From positions 102,182-166,181 of the forward strand of contig ONGR01000004.1 of the NCBI GenBank assembly GCA_900317425.1: a stretch of 64,000 nt of DNA. Direction: 5' to 3'. Origin of the DNA: an uncultured Eubacteriales bacterium. GTDB lineage: Bacteria > Bacillota > Clostridia > Oscillospirales > Oscillospiraceae. A program made the translations under genes and the position numbers. This document shows, one piece after another, positions 40,790 through 49,172 of this stretch (positions within the stretch are counted from its first letter, which is position 1; each line of letters opens with the position of its first letter). The notes beneath the pieces were generated by a model, which ran no database searches, was not told the origin of the DNA, and saw only the letters and a program-made list of their open reading frames with translations.

Positions 40790-43483
40790 ATGAGCAAGTA
40801 CACAGACGACGAGCTGTATCAGGTTTTGACAGAGACGGGACGCCTGCTCAAGGGCGTCGCGCCTGTGGAGGGGGAGGAGTACTCTCTGGATTCCATCCTG
40901 GCCGAATTCGGGCAGGGTGGGGCGAAGCCTGCCCCGAAGCGGGAGGAGCCCCCTGCTGAACCGCCCGAGCGGAAGAGTGACCCGCCCGCCGGGATGGAAC
41001 GGCCGACCTCCGTGCCCCGGCCGGAGGAGGAGCAGGAGGAACCGTCCGTCCCCGTCCGGACCGATCCGTCTCTGATGGACACGATGAGTCTGCGCCGGAT
41101 GGTGGCGGCCAATATGCACCGGGACGGCGGAGAAGCGCCCCAGACGGAGGATAAACCGGAGACACCCCGGAATGATCCGGAAACAGATCGGGAAAACCCG
41201 GAGCCGACCGGGGAAAAGCCGGAGACCCCGGAGCCGGCGGAGATGCCGCCGGAGGCATCCCGGGAGGAGACCGGGCGCCCCGCCGAGGAGAAGAGGGCGC
41301 CCTCCCGCCTGATCCGGAAAAGACCCGTGCTGGAGCTGATCCGGGGCGGTCTGGGCAGAAAGAGCGCCCCGGCAGAGGAGATTCCCGCGGAGGAGCCGGA
41401 GGAGCTTTCCCCGGAGGAGCTGCATGACACGAAGGAGCTCCCCGTGGAGGAGCTGGGCGACACCAAGGAGATCGTTCTGAAGAAACGATCCGCGGAACGT
41501 CCGGCGGAGCAGGAGAAGAAGACAGAGGATGCGCCGCCGCCCGCCGCGGAAGAGCCCGCGGAAGAGCCCGCGGAAGAGCGGGGCGAAGAGCCGGAGCCCT
41601 CACGGCCGGACACGTCGGTGTTCCCGGACGAGCCGGAGGGCATGCACAAGGTGCCCCTGGAGCAGGTCATGTCCCAGACGGTGGAGGCCGTTCTGGACGA
41701 GGATGACGCCATCCTGGAAAAGCCCGTGCCCCTGACACAGCGGGTAGGGGAGGCGTTGACGGATTGGCGGGAGCGGCTGACGGCCCTCCTGACCCGGCCG
41801 GAGAAGGACGGCACATCCCCCTGGGAGCAGCCGGAAAACGTGCCGGAGACGGTGGAGGAAGAGCCGGAGCCGGACATGGAGCAGGCCGCCAAGGAGGAGA
41901 AGCGCCTTTGCAAGAAGCTGCATCTCCAGGTGATGATGTCGGCGCTGCCCGCCGTTTTGCTGCTGGCGCTGACGGCGCTGGACGTGCTGGGTGCGCTGGA
42001 CGGCCTGTGGGCCCAGCTGCCCCTGCTGCGGTATGCGTTGCCGGGCATATTGCTGCTGATCACGGCCCTGCTGGCCATACCCATGTGGCGGGAGATGTGG
42101 GAGAAGCTGAGAGCGGGACGGCCCGGCTGTGAGCTGGCCGCCGGCTTTACCGCGCTGGTGGTGCTGGCCGACTGCGCATACGGCGCTCTGGGCCATGCCG
42201 GGGGCACGAGTCCCTTTGCCGCCTCCGCCGCCGTACTGGTATGGCTGTGCCAGCTTGGTCTGCTGCTGTCCGCCGAGGCCAGGCGCGAGGCCTTCCATCT
42301 GGCGGATATCGGCGGGACTCCGCCCTACGGCGTGTCCGTCACCGCCGCCGGTGCCTGCAAGCAGAAGGGCACCATAGACGGCTTCTATCGCAACGCCCAC
42401 CGGGCCGATCCGGCCCGGAAATGGCAGCGGATCCTGGTGCCGCTGTACCTGGCCATGGCCACGGTGCTGGCCGGCGTGGTGATCCTGTCCCGCCGGGTGG
42501 CCGCCGATCCGCTGTGGATCTGGTCGGCCCTGCTGGCAGCCGCGGTGCCGCTGGCCCTGCCGCTGACGGGGACGCTGCCGCTGAAATATCTGAACCACCG
42601 CCTGGTCAAGAGCGGCAGCGCCGTGGCCGGCTATCACGGCGCACGGGCTGTCAGCCGGTCCCGCCGCATGGTGGTGACGGACGACGACCTGTTCCCGCCG
42701 GGAACGGTGGGACTCAACGGCCTGAAGGTCTACGGCGAGGAGATCGGCAAGGTGGTCTCCTATGCCGCCAGCATCACCCAGGCCTGCCACAGCCAGCTGC
42801 ATCCCCTGTTCGAGCAGCTCCTGGCCGCCGAGGGCGGCGTCCACCTGCCGGTGGAGGACCTGCACTACTTCGAGGAGGGCGGCGTCGGCGGCACCATCCG
42901 GGGCGAGAGCGTGACCATGGGCAGCGCCTATTTCATGCGCAAGACCCACGTGCCCCTGCCCCATGAGCTGAAGCTGAAAACCGGCGTGTTCCTGGCGGTG
43001 GACGGTACGCTGATCGCCATCTTCGCCATCAAATACGCCCCCTCCCGCAACGTGGAGTGGGCCCTGCGGGCCCTGCGCCGCAACCGGATTGAGCCGGTGC
43101 TGGCGGTACGCAGCTGCAACGTGACGCCGGGCCTTCTGAAGCGGCGGTTCAGCCTGGACGCCAAGCCGGTGTATCCGGACGTGTCCACCCGGCTGGCCCT
43201 GTCGGACCTGAGCCGTGAGACGGCGGAGAAGTCCAACGCCATCATTTACCGGGAGGGCCTCATGCCCTTCGCCGAGACGGCGGTGGGCAGCCGGCGCATG
43301 GTGCGCTCGGTCCGGGGCGCCACCGTCCTGGCCTGGCTGGGCGGCCTATGCGGTCTGTTGCTGGCCTACTACTTTACCGGCGTGGGCGCTGTCGAGCTGC
43401 TGGATCCCCTGCGGATGCTGATCTTTCAGGCTCTGTGGCTGCTGCCCACTCTGCTCTTGAGCGGTTTGGTGAAGCACTATTGA
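40790..43483 (+). CDS. P-type-ATPase-like membrane protein without catalytic motifs
   Basis: 897 residues from the ATG at 40,790, 23 bp after rlmB. Residues 1-370 are Pro/Glu/Arg-rich and probably disordered. From about 380 there are six or more membrane helices, then a region that follows the layout of a heavy-metal P-type ATPase: helix PLALPLTGTLPLKY in place of CPC, VVTDDDLFPPGT near 630 in place of DKTGT, GGVGGTIRGESVTMGSAYFM, VFLAVDGTLIAIFAI, and a final helix pair. No DKTGT, TGES or GDGxND is present, so transport by the usual phosphorylation cycle is not expected. A receptor-like or scaffold pseudoenzyme role is possible. Confidence 0.7.
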   Translation: MSKYTDDELYQVLTETGRLLKGVAPVEGEEYSLDSILAEFGQGGAKPAPKREEPPAEPPERKSDPPAGMERPTSVPRPEEEQEEPSVPVRTDPSLMDTMSLRRMVAANMHRDGGEAPQTEDKPETPRNDPETDRENPEPTGEKPETPEPAEMPPEASREETGRPAEEKRAPSRLIRKRPVLELIRGGLGRKSAPAEEIPAEEPEELSPEELHDTKELPVEELGDTKEIVLKKRSAERPAEQEKKTEDAPPPAAEEPAEEPAEERGEEPEPSRPDTSVFPDEPEGMHKVPLEQVMSQTVEAVLDEDDAILEKPVPLTQRVGEALTDWRERLTALLTRPEKDGTSPWEQPENVPETVEEEPEPDMEQAAKEEKRLCKKLHLQVMMSALPAVLLLALTALDVLGALDGLWAQLPLLRYALPGILLLITALLAIPMWREMWEKLRAGRPGCELAAGFTALVVLADCAYGALGHAGGTSPFAASAAVLVWLCQLGLLLSAEARREAFHLADIGGTPPYGVSVTAAGACKQKGTIDGFYRNAHRADPARKWQRILVPLYLAMATVLAGVVILSRRVAADPLWIWSALLAAAVPLALPLTGTLPLKYLNHRLVKSGSAVAGYHGARAVSRSRRMVVTDDDLFPPGTVGLNGLKVYGEEIGKVVSYAASITQACHSQLHPLFEQLLAAEGGVHLPVEDLHYFEEGGVGGTIRGESVTMGSAYFMRKTHVPLPHELKLKTGVFLAVDGTLIAIFAIKYAPSRNVEWALRALRRNRIEPVLAVRSCNVTPGLLKRRFSLDAKPVYPDVSTRLALSDLSRETAEKSNAIIYREGLMPFAETAVGSRRMVRSVRGATVLAWLGGLCGLLLAYYFTGVGAVELLDPLRMLIFQALWLLPTLLLSGLVKHY

Positions 43484-43495
43484 TGTTTTGATGAA

Positions 43496-43537
43496 AAAAC
43501 AGCCGTGAAACAGATGGGTTTTGCGGCTGTTTTTGCA
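43496..43537 (+). terminator. Terminator after the P-type-ATPase-like gene
   Basis: AAAACAGCCG, 18-nt loop, CGGCTGTTTTT. Confidence 0.75.
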
Positions 43538-43589
43538 TTTTGCGCAAAAAAGACAGCGCAAATTCTACCGAATCGCCGGAAAAATATAG

Positions 43590-43618
43590 TTGTCAGCTAT
43601 AAGAAAATAGTATATAAT
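43590..43618 (+). promoter_or_regulatory. Promoter of the EF-G paralogue
   Basis: TTGTCA, 17 bp spacer, TATAAT, 68 bp before the ATG. Confidence 0.75.
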
Positions 43619-43685
43619 CAGCATATTGAGCGATTTGCGCGCAATCGCCGCGCGCTTGCAGAAAATGAAGGGAGAAACTGATACT

Positions 43686-45749
43686 ATGACTGCCAATGAC
43701 ATTCGCAATATTGCGCTGCTGGGTCACGGTGGCTCCGGCAAGACCTCTCTGGCTGAGCAGATGCTGTTTATGACCAAGGGTACCGACCGCCTGGGCCGGA
43801 CCGTGGACGGCAACACCACCTGCGACTACGACGCCGAGGAGATCAAGCGCCAGATCTCCATCTCTCTGGCCTTTGCCCCCGTGAACTACAAGGGTGTGAA
43901 GATCAACGTCATGGACGCCCCCGGCAACTTCGACTTCTCCGGTGAGGCTCTGTCCGCCATCCGCGCCGCCGAGTGCGCCGTGCTGGTGGGCGCCGCCAAG
44001 GACGGCCTGTCCGTGGGCATCGAGCGCAGCTGGAAGATGCTGGGCAGCAAGCCCCGCATGATCTTCATCAACCGCACCGAGGAGGCCAACTCCGATTACG
44101 CCGCCTGCCTGGAAGCACTGAAGGGCAAGTTTGGCCAGGCCATCACCCCCATCGTGGCTCCCGTCATCGACGGCAACAAGGCCGTCACCGCCATCGTGGA
44201 CCTGCTGCACAACAAGGCCTATGAGGTCAAGGGCGGCAAGGTGGTGGAGTGCCCCATCCCCGGCGACGTGGCCGACGAGGTGGAGTCCCTCCGCGCTGAG
44301 CTGATGGAGAACGCCGCCGGCGCCGATGAGGAGCTGATGGAGAAGTTCTTCGACACCATGGAGCTGTCCGCCGAGGACATCGCCAAGGGTCTGAAGATCG
44401 GCGTGCGCGACGGCAGCATCTGCCCCGTGCTGTGCGGCTCCGCCATCACCGGCCTGGGCGTGGATATGCTGATGCAGACCATCGTGGATCTGGTGCCCGT
44501 GGCCACCGATATGCCCGCCGAGGCCGCTCAGGATGACGACGGCAACGCCATCGAGGTCGCCATCGATCCCGACGGCCCCACTGCCGCCATCGTGTTCAAG
44601 ACAATTTCCGACCAGTACGGCAAGTACTCCATGATCAAGGTCGTCCGCGGTAAGGTCACCAGCGATATGTCTCTCTACAACGTCACCACCGGCAACACCG
44701 AGAAGCTGGGCCGCCTGTACTTCATGAAGGGCAAGAAGGGCGAGGAGACCAAGGAGATCTGCTGCGGCGACATCGGCGCCATCGGCAAGATGGACAAGGT
44801 CAAGACCGGCGACACTCTGTGCGACGGCAAGAACATCGTCAAGCTCTCCGGCATGGATTATCCCCAGCCCTGCTATGAGCGCGCCATCGCTCCCAAGACC
44901 AAGCAGGAAGTGGAAAAGCTGGGCACCGGCCTGAATAAGCTGAACGAGGAGGATCCCACCTTCACCGTCACCAATAACGCCGAGACCCACCAGGTGGTCA
45001 TCGCCGGCGCCGGCGACATCCAGATCGACGTGCTGTGCGCCAAGCTGAAGTCCCGCTTCGGCGTGGATACCGAGCTGTCCACCCCCCGCGTTCCCTATCG
45101 TGAGAAGATCCGCTCCACCGTCCGCAAGCAGGGCCGCTATAAGAAGCAGACCGGCGGCAGCGGTCAGTTCGGCGATGTGCATATCATCTTCGAGCCCCAG
45201 ACCGAGCAGGAGGACATGATCTTCGAGGAGAACGTGTTCGGCGGCTCCGTGCCCAAGAACTACTTCCCCGCCGTGGAGAAGGGCCTGCGCGAGAGCTGCC
45301 AGCACGGCGTGCTGGCCGGCTATCCCGTGGTGTACCTGAAGGCCACCCTGGTGGATGGCTCCTATCACCCGGTGGACTCCTCCGAAATCGCCTTCAAGCT
45401 GGCCGCCAACCTGGCCTTCAAGGCCGCTCTGCCCGAGGCCAAGCCCGTGCTGATGGAGCCCATCGGCGAGCTGAAGGTCACCATCCCCGACAACTATGTG
45501 GGCGACGTGATGGGCGACCTGAACAAGCGCCGCGGCCGCGTGATGGGCATGAACCCCACCGGCGACGGCGAGACTGAGCTGGAGGCCGAGGTGCCCATGG
45601 CTGAGATGACCTCCTACGCCATCGACCTGCGCTCCATGACCCAGTCCCGCGGTACCTTCACCTTCAACTTCGTCCGCTACGAGGATTGCCCCGCCGCGGC
45701 CCAGGAGAAGGCCATCGCCGAGGCCAAGGCTCTGGCCGAGGCCGAGTAA
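43686..45749 (+). CDS. Elongation factor G paralogue (EF-G2-like GTPase)
   Basis: 687 residues. Five-domain EF-G layout is complete through a C-terminal domain V (GDVMGDLNKRRGRVMGMNP). P-loop GHGGSGKTS is present, but the G3 motif is DAPGNFDF (usually DTPGHxDF, so the catalytic His is absent) and G4 is NRTE rather than NKxD. It is therefore a divergent EF-G-like protein, not the main FusA. ATG with GGGAG upstream. Likely highly expressed from its codon use. Confidence 0.88.
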   Translation: MTANDIRNIALLGHGGSGKTSLAEQMLFMTKGTDRLGRTVDGNTTCDYDAEEIKRQISISLAFAPVNYKGVKINVMDAPGNFDFSGEALSAIRAAECAVLVGAAKDGLSVGIERSWKMLGSKPRMIFINRTEEANSDYAACLEALKGKFGQAITPIVAPVIDGNKAVTAIVDLLHNKAYEVKGGKVVECPIPGDVADEVESLRAELMENAAGADEELMEKFFDTMELSAEDIAKGLKIGVRDGSICPVLCGSAITGLGVDMLMQTIVDLVPVATDMPAEAAQDDDGNAIEVAIDPDGPTAAIVFKTISDQYGKYSMIKVVRGKVTSDMSLYNVTTGNTEKLGRLYFMKGKKGEETKEICCGDIGAIGKMDKVKTGDTLCDGKNIVKLSGMDYPQPCYERAIAPKTKQEVEKLGTGLNKLNEEDPTFTVTNNAETHQVVIAGAGDIQIDVLCAKLKSRFGVDTELSTPRVPYREKIRSTVRKQGRYKKQTGGSGQFGDVHIIFEPQTEQEDMIFEENVFGGSVPKNYFPAVEKGLRESCQHGVLAGYPVVYLKATLVDGSYHPVDSSEIAFKLAANLAFKAALPEAKPVLMEPIGELKVTIPDNYVGDVMGDLNKRRGRVMGMNPTGDGETELEAEVPMAEMTSYAIDLRSMTQSRGTFTFNFVRYEDCPAAAQEKAIAEAKALAEAE

Positions 45750-45769
45750 GGTCTGCACCCGACATAACA

Positions 45770-45807
45770 GAAAAAAGGACCGCCGCATAAGCGGCGGTCT
45801 TTTTTTA
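45770..45807 (+). terminator. Terminator of the EF-G paralogue
   Basis: AAAAAAGGACCGCCGC, ATAA, GCGGCGGTCTTTTTTT. Confidence 0.9.
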
Positions 45808-45946
45808 CGCGGAGTGAAAATTTGCCGGGAGAATCTGACATTTAGGCTTTCCAAACAGGTTGGTCATGTGATATAATACAAAACGATGAGCATGGCAGAA
45901 AGAGTTTTTTGCCAAAACAACAAAATGACAATTGGAGGAAAGTATC

Positions 45947-46513
45947 ATGAAGAAATGGGTATGTTCCGTGTGCGGTTACGTTTTCGAGGGCGAGAATCCC
46001 CCCGCTCAGTGCCCCGTCTGCAAGGTGCCCGCTGAGAAGTTCGTGCTGCAGTCCGGCGAGATGAGCTGGGCCGCCGAGCACGTGGTGGGTGTCGGCAAGA
46101 GCTTCGGCGCCGACGTGCCTGCCGAGGTGCAGGAGGAGATCATCGCCGGTCTGCGCTCCAACTTCGAGGGTGAGTGCTCCGAGGTGGGCATGTATCTGGC
46201 CATGGCCCGCGTGGCCTATCGTGAGGGCTATCCCGAGATCGGTATGTACTGGGAGAAGGCCGGCCTGGAGGAGGCCGAGCACGCCGCCAAGTTCGCCGAG
46301 CTGCTGGGCGAGGTGGTGACCGACTCCACCAAGAAGAACCTGCAGATGCGCGTGGACGCCGAGAACGGCGCCACCCAGGGCAAGACCGACCTGGCCAAGC
46401 TGTGCAAGAAGTACAACCTGGACGCCCTGCATGACACCATCCATGAGATGGCCCGTGACGAGGCTCGTCACGGCAAGGCTTTCAAGGGCCTGCTGGAGCG
46501 TTACTTCAAGTAA
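45947..46513 (+). CDS. Reverse rubrerythrin
   Basis: 188 residues. The rubredoxin domain is N-terminal ([10 protein letters not shown]...CPVCKVP), followed by the four-helix diiron domain with [29 protein letters not shown] and DEARHGKAF supplying Glu and His ligands. This order defines reverse rubrerythrins, NADH-dependent peroxide/oxygen scavengers of clostridia. Ribosome site GGAGG; TATAAT at 45,872. Confidence 0.92.
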   Translation: MKKWVCSVCGYVFEGENPPAQCPVCKVPAEKFVLQSGEMSWAAEHVVGVGKSFGADVPAEVQEEIIAGLRSNFEGECSEVGMYLAMARVAYREGYPEIGMYWEKAGLEEAEHAAKFAELLGEVVTDSTKKNLQMRVDAENGATQGKTDLAKLCKKYNLDALHDTIHEMARDEARHGKAFKGLLERYFK

Positions 46514-46519
46514 GAATCC

Positions 46520-46554
46520 CGAAAACAGGCAGGGCGTTGCCCTGCCTGTTTTTT
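46520..46554 (+). terminator. Terminator of reverse rubrerythrin
   Basis: AAAACAGGCAGGGC and GCCCTGCCTGTTTT around GTT, then TTT. Confidence 0.9.
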
Positions 46555-46591
46555 TATGCCCGGGAGTTTTCTGCCGGGGCTTGCGCTCTGA

Positions 46592-46610
46592 CACACTAGT
46601 GTGATATAAT
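46592..46610 (+). promoter_or_regulatory. Promoter -10 box with adjoining 12-bp palindrome
   Basis: CACACTAGTGTG (46,592-46,603) lies 1 bp before TATAAT (46,605-46,610); a weak -35 TTGCGC is at 46,581. The palindrome is a candidate operator for the small helical protein gene. Confidence 0.55.
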
Positions 46611-46660
46611 ACAAGAAAGCGGCGACGAAGGATACGAACCGCATCAAAGGAGGGTTTCCC

Positions 46661-46960
46661 ATGGATATCATTGCAAAAATCGACGAACTGGTGAAGAAGA
46701 TCAAGGCCGACGACGGCCTGGCCAAGCGGTTTGCCAAGGAGCCGGTCAAGACGCTGGAGGATCTGCTGGGCGTTGACCTGCCGGACGAGCAGTTCAAGGC
46801 ACTGCTGGATGGCGTCAAGGCCAAGCTGAATCTGGGCGACGTGGGCGGCAAGCTGGGCGACCTGGCCGACAAGGTGGGCGACAAGCTGGGCGACCTGGCC
46901 GACAAGGTGGGCCTGGACGACGTGGCTGACAAGGTCGGCGACCTGTTTGGCAAAAAGTAA
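46661..46960 (+). CDS. Small amphipathic-repeat protein, unknown function
   Basis: 99 residues. The first 60 residues (IDELVKKIKADDGLAKRFAKEPVKTLEDLLGVDLPDEQ) look like a helical domain reminiscent of leader-peptide-like clostridial proteins. The last 35 repeat LGDLADKVGDK two to three times, giving an amphipathic helix as in apolipoprotein- or LEA-like proteins. No signal peptide. AGGAGGG ribosome site. Membrane or surface association is a guess. Confidence 0.7.
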   Translation: MDIIAKIDELVKKIKADDGLAKRFAKEPVKTLEDLLGVDLPDEQFKALLDGVKAKLNLGDVGGKLGDLADKVGDKLGDLADKVGLDDVADKVGDLFGKK

Positions 46961-47054
46961 AAAAATACCCTTTACACAGCGGTGTCGTTTCGTGTAAAAT
47001 AGGTAAAGAATACCACCCGACCCGGGCGGAAAACAGTGAAAAGAGGTGCACCTT

Positions 47055-47429
47055 ATGGGTAAGTTTGTTGTCAAACCCACTAAGACCGGTTTTGTGTTCA
47101 ATCTGAAGGCCGGCAACGGCGAAGTCATCGCCGTCAGCGAAGTGTATACCAGTGAGAAGGCCTGCATGAACGGTATCGAGAGCGTCCGCAAGAACGCTGT
47201 GGAGGCCAAGCTGGAGGATCAGACCGTAGAGGGCTTCGAGAAGGTGACCAATCCCAAGTTCGAGGTCTATGTGGACAAGGCCGGCGAGTTCCGCTTCCGC
47301 CTGAAGGCCCGCAACGGCGAGATCATCGCCGTGGGCGAGGGCTACAAGGCCAAGGCTTCCTGCCTCAACGGCATCGACAGCATCCGCCGCAACGCGCCGG
47401 ACGCCGACGTCGTCAAGCTGGAGGACTAA
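47055..47429 (+). CDS. DUF1508 (YegP-like) two-repeat protein
   Basis: 124 residues from an ATG with GAGGTG upstream. Two copies of the YegP module (GFVFNLKAGNGEVIAVSEVYTSEKACMNGI and EFRFRLKARNGEIIAVGEGYKAKASCLNGI). The family is small, cytosolic and of unknown role. TTTACA and TAAAAT boxes lie 60 bp upstream. Own terminator follows. Confidence 0.88.
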   Translation: MGKFVVKPTKTGFVFNLKAGNGEVIAVSEVYTSEKACMNGIESVRKNAVEAKLEDQTVEGFEKVTNPKFEVYVDKAGEFRFRLKARNGEIIAVGEGYKAKASCLNGIDSIRRNAPDADVVKLED

Positions 47430-47437
47430 GCTCGATC

Positions 47438-47473
47438 GAAAAAGCAGGGGCGAAAACGCCCCTGCTTTTTTCT
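47438..47473 (+). terminator. Terminator of the YegP-like gene
   Basis: AAAAAGCAGGGGCG, AAAA, CGCCCCTGCTTTTTT. Confidence 0.9.
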
Positions 47474-47582
47474 GCCTGCGGCCCCGGTGTGGACAACCGG
47501 GGAAAACCGTGGTAAAATATATCAGATTGGTATTGTAATTCGGATTTTACGGGTTTTGCCCGCGAAAGGAGAAATGATTGTC

Positions 47583-48245
47583 ATGAGAGCTGAACTGCAG
47601 GAGATCCTGTCCAAGGTGGATCACACGCTGCTGGCCCAGGGTGCCACCTGGGAGGAGATCCGCACCATCTGCGACGACGGCATCCGCTACGGCTGCGCCA
47701 GCGTCTGCATTCCCGCCTCCTACGTCAAACAGGCCGCTGAATATGTGGACGGCAGGATCCCCGTCTGCACGGTGATCGGCTTCCCCAACGGCTATGACAC
47801 CACCGCCGCCAAGTGCTTTGAGGCCGCCGACGCGGTGAAGAACGGCGCCACCGAGGTGGACATGGTCATCAACGTGGGCTGGGTGAAGGACCGCCGCTAT
47901 GACGACGTGCTCGCCGAGATCAAGGCCGTGAAGGCCGCCTGCGACGGCCGTCTGCTGAAGGTGATCATCGAGACCTGCCTGCTGACCGACGAGGAGAAGA
48001 TCGAGATGTGCCGCGTGGTGTCGGAGTCCGGCGCCGAGTTCATCAAGACCTCCACCGGCTTTGGCGGCGGCGGCGCCACCCGTGAGGACGTGGCCCTGTT
48101 CAAGGCCCACGTGGCCCCGCACGTGAAGATCAAGGCCTCCGGCGGCATCGCCAACCTTCAGGACGCGGAGGACTTCATCAACCTGGGCGCCCAGCGCCTG
48201 GGCACCAGCCGAATCGTCAAGGCGGTCAAGGCCATGAACGAATAA
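47583..48245 (+). CDS. deoC: Deoxyribose-phosphate aldolase
   Basis: 220 residues. TIM-barrel aldolase with [11 protein letters not shown] (Schiff-base region) and [14 protein letters not shown]. It splits deoxyribose 5-phosphate to glyceraldehyde 3-phosphate and acetaldehyde. An ATG 9 bp upstream is only 2 bp from the AAAGGAG site, so the later ATG is chosen. Upstream boxes TGGACA/TAAAAT. Co-transcribed with deoD. Confidence 0.93.
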   Translation: MRAELQEILSKVDHTLLAQGATWEEIRTICDDGIRYGCASVCIPASYVKQAAEYVDGRIPVCTVIGFPNGYDTTAAKCFEAADAVKNGATEVDMVINVGWVKDRRYDDVLAEIKAVKAACDGRLLKVIIETCLLTDEEKIEMCRVVSESGAEFIKTSTGFGGGGATREDVALFKAHVAPHVKIKASGGIANLQDAEDFINLGAQRLGTSRIVKAVKAMNE

Positions 48246-48259
48246 AAGGAGGAACGACT

Positions 48260-48973
48260 ATGACCCCCCATAACAACGCACCCAAAGGCGCATTTGCCAA
48301 AACCGTACTGATGCCCGGCGACCCCCTGCGGGCCAAGTTCATCGCCGAGACCTTCCTGGAAAACCCCGTTCTGGTCAACAACGTCCGGGGCGTCCAGGGC
48401 TACACCGGCACCTATAAAGGCGTGCTGGTCTCCGTCATGGCCAGCGGCATGGGCATGCCCTCCATCGGCATCTATTCCTACGAGCTCTACACCCAGTACG
48501 ACGTGGACAACATCATCCGGGTGGGCTCCGCCGGCGCCATGCGGGAGGACATGGAGCTGGGCAGCGTCATGGCCGGCATGGGCGCCTGCACCAACTCCAA
48601 CTTCGCTGACCAGTATGAGCTGGGCGGCACCTTTGCTCCCATCTGCGACTTCGATCTGCTGATGGCCGCCGTGGAGTCCGCCAAAGAGCTGGGCGTGAAG
48701 ATGCCCGTGGGCAATCTCTATTCCAGCGACACCTTCTATGACGCCGCCGGGCGGAACGCCAAGTTCCGCAAGATGGGCGTCATGGCCGTGGAAATGGAGG
48801 CCGCCGCCCTGTACTGCACCGCCGCCTACACCGGCAAGCGGGCGCTGGCCATCTGCTCCATCTCCGACAACCTGGTCACCGGCATCGAGCTGCCGCCGGA
48901 GGATCGCCAGAACACCTTCACCAACATGATGAAGATCGGCCTGGAGATCGCCGTGAAGATGGCGAATAAGTAA
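48260..48973 (+). CDS. deoD: Purine nucleoside phosphorylase, DeoD type
   Basis: 237 residues. MPGDPLRAKFIAETFLE at the start, VEMEAAALY and the catalytic Asp in CSISDNL are conserved. It cleaves purine (deoxy)nucleosides to base and pentose 1-phosphate. 14 bp after deoC with AGGAGG. Works with deoC in nucleoside breakdown and with the lipoprotein downstream in uptake. Confidence 0.94.
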   Translation: MTPHNNAPKGAFAKTVLMPGDPLRAKFIAETFLENPVLVNNVRGVQGYTGTYKGVLVSVMASGMGMPSIGIYSYELYTQYDVDNIIRVGSAGAMREDMELGSVMAGMGACTNSNFADQYELGGTFAPICDFDLLMAAVESAKELGVKMPVGNLYSSDTFYDAAGRNAKFRKMGVMAVEMEAAALYCTAAYTGKRALAICSISDNLVTGIELPPEDRQNTFTNMMKIGLEIAVKMANK

Positions 48974-48985
48974 GGGACGCATGAG

Positions 48986-49030
48986 ACGGGCGCTTGTCCT
49001 CAAAAAGGGGGCGGGTGCCCGTCTTTTGTT
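48986..49030 (+). terminator. Terminator of deoC-deoD
   Basis: GACGGGCGC and GGTGCCCGTC arms around a G-rich loop, then TTTTG. Confidence 0.75.
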
Positions 49031-49060
49031 TAAAAGCTGGCAAAAAAGTGCAAAAATATC

Positions 49061-49089
49061 TTGCATGAACAGGCTGATACTGGTATAAT
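49061..49089 (+). promoter_or_regulatory. Promoter of the BMP-family lipoprotein gene
   Basis: TTGCAT, 17 bp spacer, TATAAT. The gene thus has its own promoter after the deoCD terminator. Confidence 0.75.
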
Positions 49090-49172
49090 ACAAATGTGTG
49101 TGCAAAAACACGACAGATCCGGTTTTCCCGCCAAGGCGTGAAAATAAATCTTTAAGAAAGGTAAGACCACAA

